A stretch of 42,082 nt of DNA from an uncultured Neomegalonema sp. (lineage in GTDB: Bacteria > Pseudomonadota > Alphaproteobacteria > Rhodobacterales > Rhodobacteraceae). The first letter of the stretch is position 1; every line of letters begins with the position of its first letter. The notes below the pieces were generated by a model. That model had not been told where the DNA came from. It saw only the letters and a program-made list of their open reading frames with translations, and searched no databases. Below are positions 29,293-38,838 of the stretch, one piece after another. Made by a program: the position numbers and the translations under genes. The stretch lies in assembly GCA_937957975.1 (NCBI GenBank), contig CALFFK010000053.1, positions 1-42,082 of the forward strand, written 5' to 3'.

Positions 29293-30687
29293 ATGTCGCT
29301 CGACGCCGTACTTGAAACGCTGGATTCGGATCGTGATGCCGCATTGGAGCGGTTATTCGCATTACTCAGGATACCCTCGATCTCAACCGACCCGGCCTAC
29401 AAGGCCGAGTGTCGCCGGACGGCGGAGCATATGGCCGCCGACCTCTCCTCCATCGGGTTCGGGGCGACGGTACGCGATACGCCCGGACATCCAATGGTAG
29501 TGGGACATAATGACAGCGCCGGGGCAAACGCCCCTCATTTTCTGTTCTACGGCCATTATGACGTGCAGCCGCCAGACCCTCTGGATCTGTGGGACACGCC
29601 CCCTTTCGAACCACGCATCGTTGAGCGCCCTGATGGCACGGCGATGATTTCGGCGCGCGGTGCGCAGGACGACAAGGGACAGTTGATGACCTTTGTGGAA
29701 GCCTGCCGCGCATGGATGAAAGCAGAAGGCAAATTGCCGGTTCGGGTAACGATCTTCCTTGAAGGTGAGGAAGAGAGCGGATCGCCCTCCCTGCCCGGTT
29801 TTCTGAGCGGCAATGCCGACGAATTGCGCGCAGAAGCCGCGCTCGTCTGCGATACGTCGATGTGGGACCGGAATACCCCTGCCATCTGCACCGGCCTGCG
29901 CGGGATGATGAGCGAAGAAATCACGATCCACGCCGCCGACAAGGATTTACATTCGGGCCTGTTCGGGGGGCCAGCCATGAACCCCATCCGGGTGCTGACC
30001 GCGATCCTCGCCTCCCTGCATGACAGCGAGGGCCGCGTGACACTGCCCGGTTTCTATCACGGAGTGCATGAGACTTCCGACGCCGTAAAGGCGCAATGGG
30101 CGGCACTTGGCTTTGATCCGGCGGAATTTCTTGGCGGGGCGGGGCTGTCGCATCCTGCCGGTGAAACGGATCGCTCGGTCATGGAACAGCTTTGGGCGCG
30201 GCCTACCTGCGAATTCAACGGAATTACAGGCGGCTATACGGGCGAGGGTTTCAAGACCGTGCTACCCGCCCAAGCATCGGTAAAAATCTCCTGCCGCCTT
30301 GTTGGCGACCAGGACCCCCATGCCATCCGCGCCGCGCTGCACAAGCGGGTGGAGGAGATGCTGCCCCCCGATTGCTCGGCATCATACACAGAGCATGGCA
30401 GCAGCGGCGGCATCGCCCTGTCCCCCGACAACCCCTCCGTTCAGCGCGCCAAAGCAGCCCTGATCGACGAATGGGGCGTGGATGTGCCGACTATAGGCAT
30501 GGGCGGCTCGATCCCGGTCGTCGGGGATTTCAAGGATTTGCTGGGGATGGATTGCCTGCTGGTCGGCTTTGGCCTCGATGATGACCGCATCCATTCGCCT
30601 AATGAGAAGTACGAGCTGTCAAGCTTCCAGCGCGGCGCACGAAGCTGGGCGCGCATTCTGGAGGCGCTATCCCGTCCGGCTGTCTGA
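29293..30687 (+). CDS. M20-family dipeptidase
   Basis: A zinc-dependent peptidase that removes amino acids from dipeptides or short peptides. The start is the ATG at 29293 after GGAGGAG, giving 464 residues, the CNDP-like size. Metal and catalytic residues are visible: His88 and Asp90 in FYGHYDVQPPDP, Asp126 in ARGAQDDKG, the general base Glu near 159-160 in LEGEEESGSP, a later Asp in CDTSMW and His in IHSPNEKYEL. The lid domain is present between about 200 and 320. It stands alone between a divergent glycosyltransferase gene and a tRNA gene. Confidence 0.93.
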   Translation: MSLDAVLETLDSDRDAALERLFALLRIPSISTDPAYKAECRRTAEHMAADLSSIGFGATVRDTPGHPMVVGHNDSAGANAPHFLFYGHYDVQPPDPLDLWDTPPFEPRIVERPDGTAMISARGAQDDKGQLMTFVEACRAWMKAEGKLPVRVTIFLEGEEESGSPSLPGFLSGNADELRAEAALVCDTSMWDRNTPAICTGLRGMMSEEITIHAADKDLHSGLFGGPAMNPIRVLTAILASLHDSEGRVTLPGFYHGVHETSDAVKAQWAALGFDPAEFLGGAGLSHPAGETDRSVMEQLWARPTCEFNGITGGYTGEGFKTVLPAQASVKISCRLVGDQDPHAIRAALHKRVEEMLPPDCSASYTEHGSSGGIALSPDNPSVQRAKAALIDEWGVDVPTIGMGGSIPVVGDFKDLLGMDCLLVGFGLDDDRIHSPNEKYELSSFQRGARSWARILEALSRPAV

Positions 30688-30692
30688 GATGC

Positions 30693-30766
30693 TGGAGGCG
30701 ACGCCCGGAATCGAACCGGGGTGGACGGATTTGCAATCCGCTGCGTAACCACTCCGCCACGTCGCC
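30693..30766 (-). tRNA. tRNA-Cys (anticodon GCA)
   Basis: The minus strand gives a full cloverleaf: acceptor arms GGCGACG and CGTCGCC, discriminator T (the identity base for tRNA-Cys), encoded CCA, anticodon loop TTGCAAA with GCA, and T-loop GGTTCGATTCC. The 5' end is at 30766 and the CCA end at 30693; 74 bases with CCA. It lies six bases after the dipeptidase stop on the other strand. Confidence 0.97.
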
Positions 30767-30929
30767 TTCATGGCTCATTTAGCGTCTGTTGCAGGGCTTG
30801 TCTATGGCCCGATTGGAGCGTTGCGTATTCAGGTTAACGGCGTATCGGGTTTCGTGTTTGAACCATGAGCAAGACCCGGCAAATCCCGATACGACTTCAA
30901 TGCAAAGCTCTTTCAAAGGGAGGACCACC

Positions 30930-31931
30930 ATGGCGGTCTATCTGAACGCCTGCGGGCACGGCCTGAGTGATCCGGCAGTCCTGCGCCGCATGGCGGCGCA
31001 TCTGGCGCGGGAGGTGGAGGTCGGCGAGATGCAGGCCGCCGAAGAAGTGGCCGATGAGCGGAACGCCGTGCGGGAGACAGCGGCGCGGTTGGTCGGCGGA
31101 AACCATGAGCAGACAGGTCTATGTTCAACGACGGGTGATCCATGGCGGGCGCTGACGTCACGGATTCCGATGGCGGGAAAGCGGGTATTGGTCGCACCAC
31201 ATGAATGGGGCGACAATATCAGGCATCTGGGCGCATTGGGCGGGCAGGTCGAAATATTGCCCCCGCTGAATTTTGATGCGCCCGATCTGTCGGACTGGCA
31301 AGCGCGGATCGACGGCGACGTGGCGGCGATCTGCGTACCAATGGTCACGAGCGTCACAGGGCTACGTTATCCGGTTGAGGCCATTGGAGCGTTGGAGCGA
31401 CCCGATGATGCGCTGTTCATCGTTGATACGGCACAGGCATTGGGGCAGGTGCAGGTCAATGTGGAGAAAATTCGATGCGATGCGTTGTGCGGAACAACGC
31501 GCAAATGGATGCGTGGGCCACATGGCACGGGCCTTTACTGGATCGGTGAGCGAGCCACGGCAATGACGGGGCTGACCGCTGATGAAGCACAGACAAACGT
31601 ATCATTGCTATTGGCGCAAGGGGTTGCGCTGAAGCTTTCGGGGGATACAGGAGACCTGACCTCTACGTTGCGCGAGGGACTACGGGCACGCGGGGTCAAG
31701 GTTCTGCAGGGATCGACGGGGGCCGTTACGATCCGGGTACAGCATGACAGGGCCAGCGGATTGCAGAGGGCATTGGCTGAGGCGGGGATTGTCGGAAAAT
31801 GGCCAAACCCCATGGTGGATGAACCGGCATCGGAGTTGACGCTGGATGATGGCTTGTTGTTCAGATTATCGCCGCATGTATACAATATCGAAGACGAGAT
31901 CGAACGCGCCATGGCCGTAATTACGCGCTGA
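30930..31931 (+). CDS. Class V PLP-dependent aminotransferase-like protein
   Basis: The start is at the ATG at 30930 with GGGAGG upstream, giving 333 residues, somewhat short for the family (usually 370-420). The fold-type I residues are present: Asp166 in LFIVDTAQALGQ and Lys192 in CGTTRKWMRGPHGTG, the PLP lysine motif of class V enzymes. Class V includes cysteine desulfurases, kynureninase, isopenicillin epimerase-like lyases and EgtE. The short N-terminus has a Cys-poor start (NACGHGLSDP). The reaction is not known. It ends 11 bases inside the convergent GNAT gene. A sulfoxide-lyase role linked to the ovoA gene 5 kb away is a weak speculation. Confidence 0.8.
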   Translation: MAVYLNACGHGLSDPAVLRRMAAHLAREVEVGEMQAAEEVADERNAVRETAARLVGGNHEQTGLCSTTGDPWRALTSRIPMAGKRVLVAPHEWGDNIRHLGALGGQVEILPPLNFDAPDLSDWQARIDGDVAAICVPMVTSVTGLRYPVEAIGALERPDDALFIVDTAQALGQVQVNVEKIRCDALCGTTRKWMRGPHGTGLYWIGERATAMTGLTADEAQTNVSLLLAQGVALKLSGDTGDLTSTLREGLRARGVKVLQGSTGAVTIRVQHDRASGLQRALAEAGIVGKWPNPMVDEPASELTLDDGLLFRLSPHVYNIEDEIERAMAVITR

Positions 31932-32433
31932 CTTCGCGTTCCCGCTCCTCGCTCCGCACCGGCGCAAAGCCCATGCGATGATAAAGCGGCAGGGCGCTGG
32001 GATGGTCGAGGGTGCAGGTATTGACGGTCAGTTTTTCGATGCCCCTATCCCATGCGTCATGGATACCTTCCAGCAATAGCCACGACCCAAGCCCCTGTCT
32101 GATGAATTCCGGCATGAGGCCAAAATATGCCACATCCGCGATTGGTGCCTTGCGAAAATCAAGCAGGATGAACCCGGCGGGGCATCCGTCCACATAAGCG
32201 ACATTCAGATGCATTTCCTCGTCCTGCGCAAAGGCGGCGATATCCGCATCGGGCCATTCGTGCAGGTCAGTCCACTCATACGATGCGCCTACGGCATCAT
32301 AGAGATATCGAAAAAAATGCACGGGCGGGCGCTGGGCGCGCATAAGCGAGAGACCGGAAAGCGGAGCTTCCCGGTGCGGCAATGCAGGGCGGGCAGTCAT
32401 CTCCAGCCAGGTAACAGTGTATCCGGCAATCAT
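31921..32433 (-). CDS. GNAT-family N-acetyltransferase
   Basis: A 170-residue acetyltransferase. The coenzyme A loop is visible in GLMPEFIRQGLGSWLLLEGI (the Q/RxxGxG/A motif), and the late strand TVNTCTLDHPSALPLYHRMG is the usual fourth motif. The ATG at 32433 overlaps the stop of the TPR gene (ATGA), so it is coupled to it. Its 3' end overlaps the convergent PLP gene by 11 bases. The acceptor substrate is unknown. An alternative internal Met (MTARPALPHRE, residue 12) is possible but the overlap supports the longer form. Confidence 0.85.
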   Translation of the reverse strand: MIAGYTVTWLEMTARPALPHREAPLSGLSLMRAQRPPVHFFRYLYDAVGASYEWTDLHEWPDADIAAFAQDEEMHLNVAYVDGCPAGFILLDFRKAPIADVAYFGLMPEFIRQGLGSWLLLEGIHDAWDRGIEKLTVNTCTLDHPSALPLYHRMGFAPVRSEEREREVSA

Positions 32434-32960
32434 TCAGATGGCTCAATAAGCATCCCGCGCTCCATCAACCATGGATTGGCCTCAACAGCTTCGCGCAGGG
32501 TCTTTTGGGCCAGCGTTATCCGCCCCTGAACCATCAGAATCCGAAACCGACCCGCCAGCGCGCCAAAATGGCGTGGTTCGCGTTGCAGGACCGCTTTAAT
32601 ATCCTCTAGTGCTTCCGCATAATTCTCCATGCGAAAATGGGCAAAGGCGCGCTGATTCCAGCCTTCGGCAAAATCGGGTGCGTAGAGGATCAATTTATCG
32701 AAGACTTCGATAGCCCCTGCATTGTCGAACGCGCCCATACGTTGCATCCCAAGGTCAAACAGGGCCTGGGCATCTTCGTCAGGAGCCTCCATCCACGATT
32801 CCCAAATCGCATTTTGTGCGGCGGTGGCGACCTTTGCTTCCTCGGTAGAATGCAAGACGCTGAAGAGCGCATCACGCTCCTCCTCCTGCGGGGATTTGTC
32901 CTCGGCAAAGGCTACGGCGGGGGCGCATAAAAGCGCGAGAATGAGCATGATATGTTTCAT
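32430..32960 (-). CDS. Periplasmic TPR protein
   Basis: A 176-residue exported protein. The signal peptide MKHIMLILALLCAPAVAFAE is followed by an acidic helix and about two to three tetratricopeptide units (ALFDLGMQRMGAFDNAGAIE; AEGWNQRAFAHFRMENYAEA; HFGALAGRFRILMVQGRITL). Such proteins usually hold partners together in the periplasm. The coupled downstream GNAT enzyme is cytoplasmic, so the pairing may only be a transcription unit. No partner is apparent in the window. Confidence 0.85.
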   Translation of the reverse strand: MKHIMLILALLCAPAVAFAEDKSPQEEERDALFSVLHSTEEAKVATAAQNAIWESWMEAPDEDAQALFDLGMQRMGAFDNAGAIEVFDKLILYAPDFAEGWNQRAFAHFRMENYAEALEDIKAVLQREPRHFGALAGRFRILMVQGRITLAQKTLREAVEANPWLMERGMLIEPSE

Positions 32961-33013
32961 ACGAAATATGGTAGGTTGAGGTGTATCACTCGTCGAGGTT
33001 AATCACGGTTCCG

Positions 33014-33691
33014 TTATTCACGAAAGAGAATGCTCTCCGTATGGGCCTCCGAGGCACTGAAAGGCCGTGAACCAAAAAAGCCGCGCCTTGCCGACAGGGG
33101 GGACGGATGGGCGCTTTCGAGGATGAGCGACGTTGTGCCCGGCCCTGCTTCGATGCGGGGGCGCATTCCCTGCGCATGTTTACCCCAGAGTATCCAGACG
33201 ATGCCATCCATTGCCGCCACGCGCGCCACGACCTGCTCGACCAAAACAGACCAGCCGATCCTTGCATGACTTCCCGCCTCGCCTTCGCGCACGGTGAGGG
33301 CGCTGTTCAGCAACAGAACGCCCCGGTCGGCCCACCCGCCAAGATCGCCAGTGTCAGGGCGCGTACCCAGATCAGCGACAAGTTCCTTGTAGATATTGGT
33401 CAGGGACCGGGGCAACGGCGTCACGTCAGGGGCGACAGAGAAAGCAAGGCCATTGGCATGGCCAGCGGTCGGATACGGGTCTTGACCCAGGATAACGGCG
33501 CGTACCCTGTTCGGGGGCGTGCGCTCAAGCGCGGCAAACACATTGTCGGGCGGTGGAAAAACCAGGGGCGGTTCAGCGGCGAGCATAGTCAGCACCGAAT
33601 CGAAAGAACCATCCGTGAAAAAGGGTAGACCAGACCAGCCTGTCAGCCGCCCCGCCGCCTTGCGCAACGCATCGGCATAGGCGCGCGTCAT
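33014..33691 (-). CDS. ung: Uracil-DNA glycosylase, family 1
   Basis: This enzyme removes uracil from DNA in base-excision repair. At 225 residues it carries the family 1 motifs: the water-activating [19 protein letters not shown] (Asp71), [17 protein letters not shown] and the DNA-intercalating [18 protein letters not shown] near the end. The ATG overlaps the trpD stop (ATGA at 33688-33691), making ung the third gene of a trpG-trpD-ung unit. That position is more usually taken by trpC. The partnership looks accidental in function but would tie ung expression to the tryptophan genes. Confidence 0.96.
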   Translation of the reverse strand: MTRAYADALRKAAGRLTGWSGLPFFTDGSFDSVLTMLAAEPPLVFPPPDNVFAALERTPPNRVRAVILGQDPYPTAGHANGLAFSVAPDVTPLPRSLTNIYKELVADLGTRPDTGDLGGWADRGVLLLNSALTVREGEAGSHARIGWSVLVEQVVARVAAMDGIVWILWGKHAQGMRPRIEAGPGTTSLILESAHPSPLSARRGFFGSRPFSASEAHTESILFRE

Positions 33692-34704
33692 GCGGCCCCG
33701 GTGATCCGTACCATCCCTTCCAGAACCCGGCGCGCCGCGCCGCTATCAATACTTTCCGCTGCGATTTCCGCGCCCTGGCGCAGGTCCGACGCTTTATCGG
33801 CCACCAGCAGGGCAGCGGCAGCATTAAGACAAACAGCATCGCGATACCCGTTCTTCGCGCCATCAAGCAAGGCCAGCATCCGCACGGCGTTTTCCTGTGC
33901 ATCCCCACCCAGAATCGCCTCGAAGGGATGCTCGCGCAGACCTGCATCTTCCGCCGAGACTTCCATGGTCGTAACCGCGCCATTCTTCAATGCCGCGACC
34001 TTCGAGGGGGCAACGATAGACAGCTCATCCGTACCATCACCACCATGCACGATCCATGCGCGCTCACTGCCCAAACGACCCAGCGTCTCGGCCATCGGTA
34101 CGATCCAATCGGCAGAGAAAGCACCGCTCAACTGACGTTTGACCCCGGCGGGGTTGGTGAGGGGGCCAAGGATGTTGAAGATTGTCCGTACGCCCATTTC
34201 TGTCCGGGTCGGCATTACGTGGCGCATGGCGGAATGGTGGTTCGGCGCGGCCATGTAGCCCATGCCCGCTTCGCGCAAGCAAGTCTCGATCTTCTCGACA
34301 CCAGGCGACAGGTCGATACCAAGGGCAGTCAGAACGTCGGTTGCGCCAGAGGCCGATGAAAGCGCGCGGTTGCCATGCTTGGCGACCGGAACGCCCGCTC
34401 CGGCAACAACAAATGCAGTGGCGGTGGAAATATTGAGGGTCTTCTTACCATCCCCCCCCGTGCCAACGATGTCCATGGCTCCGTCGGGCGCGTTAACGGG
34501 AATCGCCTTCTCGCGCATGACGGTGGCGGCGGCGGTAATCTCTTCCACCGTCTCGCCCCGCATCCGAAGCGCAACAAGAAAACCCCCGATCTGGGACGGG
34601 GTTGCATCGCCGGACATGATCGCATCAAAGGCTTCGCGCGCGTCATCCTGCGATAGCGGGCCATCAATGGCGCGCTGGATAAGGGGGGCCAGACGTCCGG
34701 TCAT
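33688..34704 (-). CDS. trpD: Anthranilate phosphoribosyltransferase
   Basis: Joins anthranilate to PRPP in tryptophan synthesis. The 338-residue protein has the [23 protein letters not shown]-binding segment (about residues 81-99), the [17 protein letters not shown] block and the second metal motif with Asp-Glu in GGDGTDELS near residue 222-230. It overlaps trpG (ATGA at 34701-34704) and ung. trpC is not seen after it. Normal length and intact motifs. Confidence 0.97.
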   Translation of the reverse strand: MTGRLAPLIQRAIDGPLSQDDAREAFDAIMSGDATPSQIGGFLVALRMRGETVEEITAAATVMREKAIPVNAPDGAMDIVGTGGDGKKTLNISTATAFVVAGAGVPVAKHGNRALSSASGATDVLTALGIDLSPGVEKIETCLREAGMGYMAAPNHHSAMRHVMPTRTEMGVRTIFNILGPLTNPAGVKRQLSGAFSADWIVPMAETLGRLGSERAWIVHGGDGTDELSIVAPSKVAALKNGAVTTMEVSAEDAGLREHPFEAILGGDAQENAVRMLALLDGAKNGYRDAVCLNAAAALLVADKASDLRQGAEIAAESIDSGAARRVLEGMVRITGAA

Positions 34705-35282
34705 GCCTTCACCTCTGCGATCTTCAGAAAATTTTCCATCAAGGCCATGCCATATTCCGATGCGATGCTTTCCGGGTGGAATTGAACGCCGTGAATAGGG
34801 TGTTGTTTATGCGAAAGGCCCATGATCGTGCCATCTTCGGTTTCGGCATTGATCGTCAGACATTCGGGCAGGGTTTCGCGCTCGACGGTCAGGCTATGAT
34901 AACGAGTGGCTGCAAAACCGTCGGGCACCCCCTTGAAGACGCTGCCATTGTTGTGGCTGACAGGAGAGAGCTTGCCATGCATGATATTGCCTGCGCGCAC
35001 AACCTTGCCACCGAATGCCTCACCGATGGCCTGATGCCCAAGGCAAACGCCAAAGAGAGGCATATCCTCCGACGCCGCACGCTTGACCAGATCGACGCAG
35101 ATACCCGCTTGCGAAGGATCACAGGGGCCGGGGGAGAGAACGATGGCCTTTGCGCCCCGGCCCATCGCCTCGTCTACAGTCAGCGCATCATTGCGCACGA
35201 CCTCGACTTTTGCGTCCAGCATCCCGAACGCATGAACCAGATTGTAAGTAAAGCTGTCATAGTTATCGATCAGTAGCAGCAT
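34701..35282 (-). CDS. trpG: Anthranilate synthase component II (glutamine amidotransferase)
   Basis: Supplies ammonia from glutamine to anthranilate synthase component I. The 193-residue class I amidotransferase shows Cys80 in [17 protein letters not shown] and the His-Glu pair in [14 protein letters not shown], with the oxyanion segment [12 protein letters not shown]. In this group the same subunit may serve 4-amino-4-deoxychorismate synthase. trpE is not in the window. It starts the trpG-trpD-ung unit, 51 bases from the divergent deacetylase gene. Confidence 0.96.
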   Translation of the reverse strand: MLLLIDNYDSFTYNLVHAFGMLDAKVEVVRNDALTVDEAMGRGAKAIVLSPGPCDPSQAGICVDLVKRAASEDMPLFGVCLGHQAIGEAFGGKVVRAGNIMHGKLSPVSHNNGSVFKGVPDGFAATRYHSLTVERETLPECLTINAETEDGTIMGLSHKQHPIHGVQFHPESIASEYGMALMENFLKIAEVKA

Positions 35283-35333
35283 TTTGACGCTCCAGGCCCC
35301 CGCATCCTGCGCCTTTCTTGAAGGGACAGGGGG

Positions 35334-36353
35334 GTGGCGTCAAGGTTGGCGAAGGAACGCCCGGTGGAAGACGACGACGATACGCATGAAGACGAGGGGC
35401 AGGAGTATGTGCATCAGCGCGACTGGCTCGACGATCTTGGGGCCGGAGCCGTGGCGGCGCTGGGCGCCGGGGCATTCCTGCTGGCCGTCGTGTTCATGGG
35501 ATTGATGAACCAGCTCGGCGGGGCGGTTGCAGGAAAAGCCGCAACAGCCAGCGTGGAAGACGTGGCATTTGAAGCCCCTGTCACAGAGATTGCAGTGTTA
35601 CCCTCACGCGAGGGGGCACCCGCGTGGTTGTTGCACTCCGGGTCATTCGAGGCGGCAGAAAATACGCCGTTGATGGCCATTGTCGTGCTTGATGATGGCA
35701 AGGAATCCTATGCCGCAATGCGGGCGGTGAGTTGGAATACGCCACTGACTTTCGCTATCGCCGCCGATTTTGACGATTCGCCTTCCCGCGTGAAACAGGT
35801 GCGCCGCGCCGGACGCGAGGCCATGGCGTTGTTGCCTTTCGGATATGGTCCCGATTTTGGGGGTGATCCGAATGTGCTGCGCCGGGGATTGAGCGAACGG
35901 GAGTTGCAGCGCCGGTTACGCTGGCATTTCGCGCGAGCCGGGGGCGAGATCGTCGGCGCGGTAGACGGACAGACAGGTGATATTGCACGCGATATCGTAG
36001 CATTGCGCACGCTGGGCGAGGGGCTGGCGGCGGAAGGGATGCTGATGATCGACAGCCGCAATGACCCCCAAAGCCTGATTTCCACAAGGATGCGGCCCAT
36101 GGGCGTGCCGGTTGGACGGCGCACGACGCGGATTGCCCGCGACGCCCTGCCTGATGAGGCATATCTGGCCCTGACCGATGCCGAACGCCATGCGTTCACA
36201 TGGGGAACGGCCATCGTGTTGGTCGAGTCGGGGACGACATCACTGGATATACTCTCCGACTGGATCGGCACACGGGGGAACAGCATTGCCATCGCCCCGA
36301 TCTCCCACGTCATCCGCCGCCTGCGGCGCGGGCCACAATACGCAACAAATTAA
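35334..36353 (+). CDS. Divergent polysaccharide deacetylase family protein (YibQ-like)
   Basis: A 339-residue protein read from a GTG start with AAGGGACA upstream. An acidic cytoplasmic N-terminus is followed by one membrane helix (about residues 38-58, AGAVAALGAGAFLLAVVFMG) and an outer domain of about 250 residues. The domain has the broken deacetylase pattern of DUF610 proteins: LMAIVVLDDG, TPLTFAIAAD, AGREAMALLPFGYGP, GAVDGQTGDI and LMIDSRNDPQS. The zinc-binding His residues of true polysaccharide deacetylases are not evident at the usual places, and the activity of the family is unproven. A role in envelope polysaccharide is likely from family context. Confidence 0.85.
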   Translation: MASRLAKERPVEDDDDTHEDEGQEYVHQRDWLDDLGAGAVAALGAGAFLLAVVFMGLMNQLGGAVAGKAATASVEDVAFEAPVTEIAVLPSREGAPAWLLHSGSFEAAENTPLMAIVVLDDGKESYAAMRAVSWNTPLTFAIAADFDDSPSRVKQVRRAGREAMALLPFGYGPDFGGDPNVLRRGLSERELQRRLRWHFARAGGEIVGAVDGQTGDIARDIVALRTLGEGLAAEGMLMIDSRNDPQSLISTRMRPMGVPVGRRTTRIARDALPDEAYLALTDAERHAFTWGTAIVLVESGTTSLDILSDWIGTRGNSIAIAPISHVIRRLRRGPQYATN

Positions 36354-36392
36354 GTGCTGATCATCGAGCAGAAGCGCACTGCAAAACCGCTG

Positions 36393-36426
36393 CACCCCGA
36401 ATAGCGCATTCGTGCTTTCCGGGGTG
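36393..36426. terminator. Bidirectional hairpin between deacetylase and ovoA
   Basis: CACCCCGAA (36393-36401) pairs with TTCCGGGGTG (near 36417-36426) with one bulged base, and AGCGCA/TGCT adds inner pairing around a TTCG loop. It lies between two convergent genes and could end both transcripts. Confidence 0.55.
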
Positions 36427-36442
36427 ATGCTCATCAATGGCC

Positions 36443-38605
36443 CTACCCGACTTTACGCCAGACGCTCATTTCCGCGACGCTGTGCTGGAATTTACGTGCG
36501 GTTTCGCGGATCACAAAGGGGATGTCCTGCGGTGCGCCGACCCTTTCGAATTCAGGGGCCAAATGCTCCGCAAGTCCTTCGAGCGTCGTGAAGTTCTCTC
36601 CGGTCAGCGCCTTAAATCCACCGATCCAGTTTTCACGCGGCGTGAACTCTTCCAGCCATGTGTAGGGCGAGGTCAGAACCAGTACGCCGCCGGGGCGGAT
36701 ACGGGTCTTGATCTGCTCAAGGAAATCGGCGGGCGAATAAAGCCGGTCAATCAGGTTTCCGGCAAAGATGAGATCATAATCCGTGTACTTGTCAGCAAGA
36801 TTACAAGCATCCCCCTGAGTGAACCACACCTTGTCTTTGATGGCGTCATATCCATCAAACTGTGACAGCTTCACTTCTTTATAAGTAACCAACTCGCCTT
36901 GATCTTGGACCGTGTAGCGCTGCGATCCGGTTTTTTGCAAAGTCGATGGCGCTTCGATCAGACGCGCGGAGAAATCGAGTGCATCGACGTGATCAAAGAT
37001 CTTGGCCAACTCGAACGAAGACCGCCCTGTGGCGCAACCAAGATCAAGCGCGCGTTCGGTTTTGATGTCAGCGGTATGCGGTTTCAGCGCCTCGATACAG
37101 GCCACCGGAAAGTTCGGAACGCCGTAATGTTCTTCGCCAAAATGGAACTCGATATATTGCGAAACCTGCGTGTCGGTTTCGTAGATATTCATCTCTGGTG
37201 CTGGCAATTTTTCGCCCTCAATGTAGCGCAAGCCGGAATACTGGAAGAAATGCCTGCGGAATGCGTAACGGGAGTTTTTGATTGAGTAATTGCCGGTCGA
37301 AATCCAGCATCCGCCTTTGAAGACATTGTGCTTGCCATCAAAAGTCGGCGCGGAAAAATCATCATAGATCGGGTGAACGTTGTATCCCTCCAGCCCGTCA
37401 ATCGGTGTCTCGGTCCATTGCCAGACATTGCCGATAATGTCGTGGAAACCGTCCTTGAATTCATGGCGGGTGACAGGGCAAGGGGACATCTCGTATTCGA
37501 GATTGATGTTGCCCGGTGCTTTATCCCAATAGGGTTGATCCGCATCCGTGGTCAGATCGCGCAAGTGATACCATTCCGCCTCGGTTGGCATACGGATATG
37601 CTTGCCAGTCTCTTTCGACTTCCAGTTACAGAAAGCCTTCGCTTCGAGATAGTTGATATCGGCGGGCCAATCCCACGGCATGTCGATGACTTCAAGCATC
37701 GAGCGGTATTGGTATGCGTCGCCGTTCCTGACCCAATAGACCGGATGCTCGGCTTTCGCGTATTGCACCCAGTGCCAGCCTTCTGAATCCCAGAACTCTT
37801 CAGTCTGATACCCGCCTGCCTTCACGAAGCCGAGAAACTCGGTATTGGAGACCAGATATTTCGACGCCTTGAACGGTTTAATCTCCGCTTCGGCGTGGCC
37901 GTATTCATTATCCCAGCCATAGAGAGGGTTCGTCTTCGACTTGCCATAAACGATGTGACCGCCTTCGACGGGCAGCAGCTCATTCTCCGGTGCTGTTCCT
38001 GTTTCTGTGCAGATTTTGCTCCAGACAGGGTGTGACTTCACGCGGTCCAGCGGCAACTCGCGGATCAGAACAGCCGTCGTTTCCAGATGGATGCGCTCAT
38101 GCTCAATGCCCATGATAACAACCCACATCGGGTCATCGAACGTAATCGGCATTTTGAAATCGTAGGTGCGGATAAACCGGTCTACAATTTCGCGGGTCTT
38201 GTCGCGGTGCGCTTTAACCTCTGCGGGTGTCGGCCAGTCATAATGATCCTGGTTGAGATCATCCCATGACATTTCATCGACGCCAATCGCCAAGGATGAT
38301 TCCAGCTTCGGATCGACGCGCTCATTGATGAGCTGCGCGACGTTCAGTTTGTTGATGTAGAAGACCGAGGTATGGCCGTAATAAAAAATCAGCGGATGGC
38401 GCAGCGGATTGGCGCGGGCATAATAGGATTCATCATCGACAAGGCATTCAAAAATGCTTTCGTAAAGCGAGAAGGTCCGGTGAAAATATTCGAGGATTTC
38501 TTCCCGTTTTTGCTCCACCAAGCCTTCGTTTAATATGGGTGTTTTGGTTACGACGGTATTGTAGTTCGACAATTCCATATTTGACGATGGCACATGGACG
38601 TTCAT
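36443..38605 (-). CDS. ovoA: 5-histidylcysteine sulfoxide synthase / 4-mercaptohistidine N-methyltransferase (OvoA)
   Basis: Bifunctional enzyme of ovothiol biosynthesis. The start at 38605 is chosen because AAGGT lies seven bases before it; a Met 22 codons upstream lacks a site. The 720-residue protein has a DinB-like N-terminal domain (about 30-200) with an iron site HxxxHxE (His169, His173, Glu175 in EHERIHLETTAVLIRELPLD) and His78 in YYGHTSVFYINKL. An FGE-sulfatase domain follows (about 205-470; WHWVQYAKAEHPVYWV, MPTEAEWYHLRDL, GNVWQWTETPI, SRYAFRRHFFQYSG). The C-terminal part (about 500-720) is a SAM methyltransferase with ALDLGCATGRSSFELA. It joins cysteine to histidine C5 with oxygen, then methylates N-pi. 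The methyltransferase end separates it from EgtB. Composition is a little AT-richer than its neighbours. Confidence 0.93.
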   Translation of the reverse strand: MNVHVPSSNMELSNYNTVVTKTPILNEGLVEQKREEILEYFHRTFSLYESIFECLVDDESYYARANPLRHPLIFYYGHTSVFYINKLNVAQLINERVDPKLESSLAIGVDEMSWDDLNQDHYDWPTPAEVKAHRDKTREIVDRFIRTYDFKMPITFDDPMWVVIMGIEHERIHLETTAVLIRELPLDRVKSHPVWSKICTETGTAPENELLPVEGGHIVYGKSKTNPLYGWDNEYGHAEAEIKPFKASKYLVSNTEFLGFVKAGGYQTEEFWDSEGWHWVQYAKAEHPVYWVRNGDAYQYRSMLEVIDMPWDWPADINYLEAKAFCNWKSKETGKHIRMPTEAEWYHLRDLTTDADQPYWDKAPGNINLEYEMSPCPVTRHEFKDGFHDIIGNVWQWTETPIDGLEGYNVHPIYDDFSAPTFDGKHNVFKGGCWISTGNYSIKNSRYAFRRHFFQYSGLRYIEGEKLPAPEMNIYETDTQVSQYIEFHFGEEHYGVPNFPVACIEALKPHTADIKTERALDLGCATGRSSFELAKIFDHVDALDFSARLIEAPSTLQKTGSQRYTVQDQGELVTYKEVKLSQFDGYDAIKDKVWFTQGDACNLADKYTDYDLIFAGNLIDRLYSPADFLEQIKTRIRPGGVLVLTSPYTWLEEFTPRENWIGGFKALTGENFTTLEGLAEHLAPEFERVGAPQDIPFVIRETARKFQHSVAEMSVWRKVG

Positions 38606-38838
38606 GGATATTACCTTGCTCAACGAATGTCTGTCGCCGGGATTTCCGGCGAACAGTTTCCGGTCGCTCACCTAAAGCCCTGAGCGAAACCTTCAAGCAG
38701 ATTGGTTCAAGATGTTGTGCAATGGGATAATTTCCGGGGTGGCCATCTGAACATTCCCCGTGATGTTGTTGACCCGCCCCCACAGTAGCAACAGCACGCG
38801 GGATGCATTGTGCGCGCATATCCGGGGGGGCGCAACGC

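Noticed and set aside
36443..38605. EgtB (ergothioneine) as the identity of the FGE-type enzyme
   Set aside because: The fused C-terminal methyltransferase, the length and the HERIHLETTAVLIRELPLD block fit OvoA; EgtB lacks that C-terminal domain.
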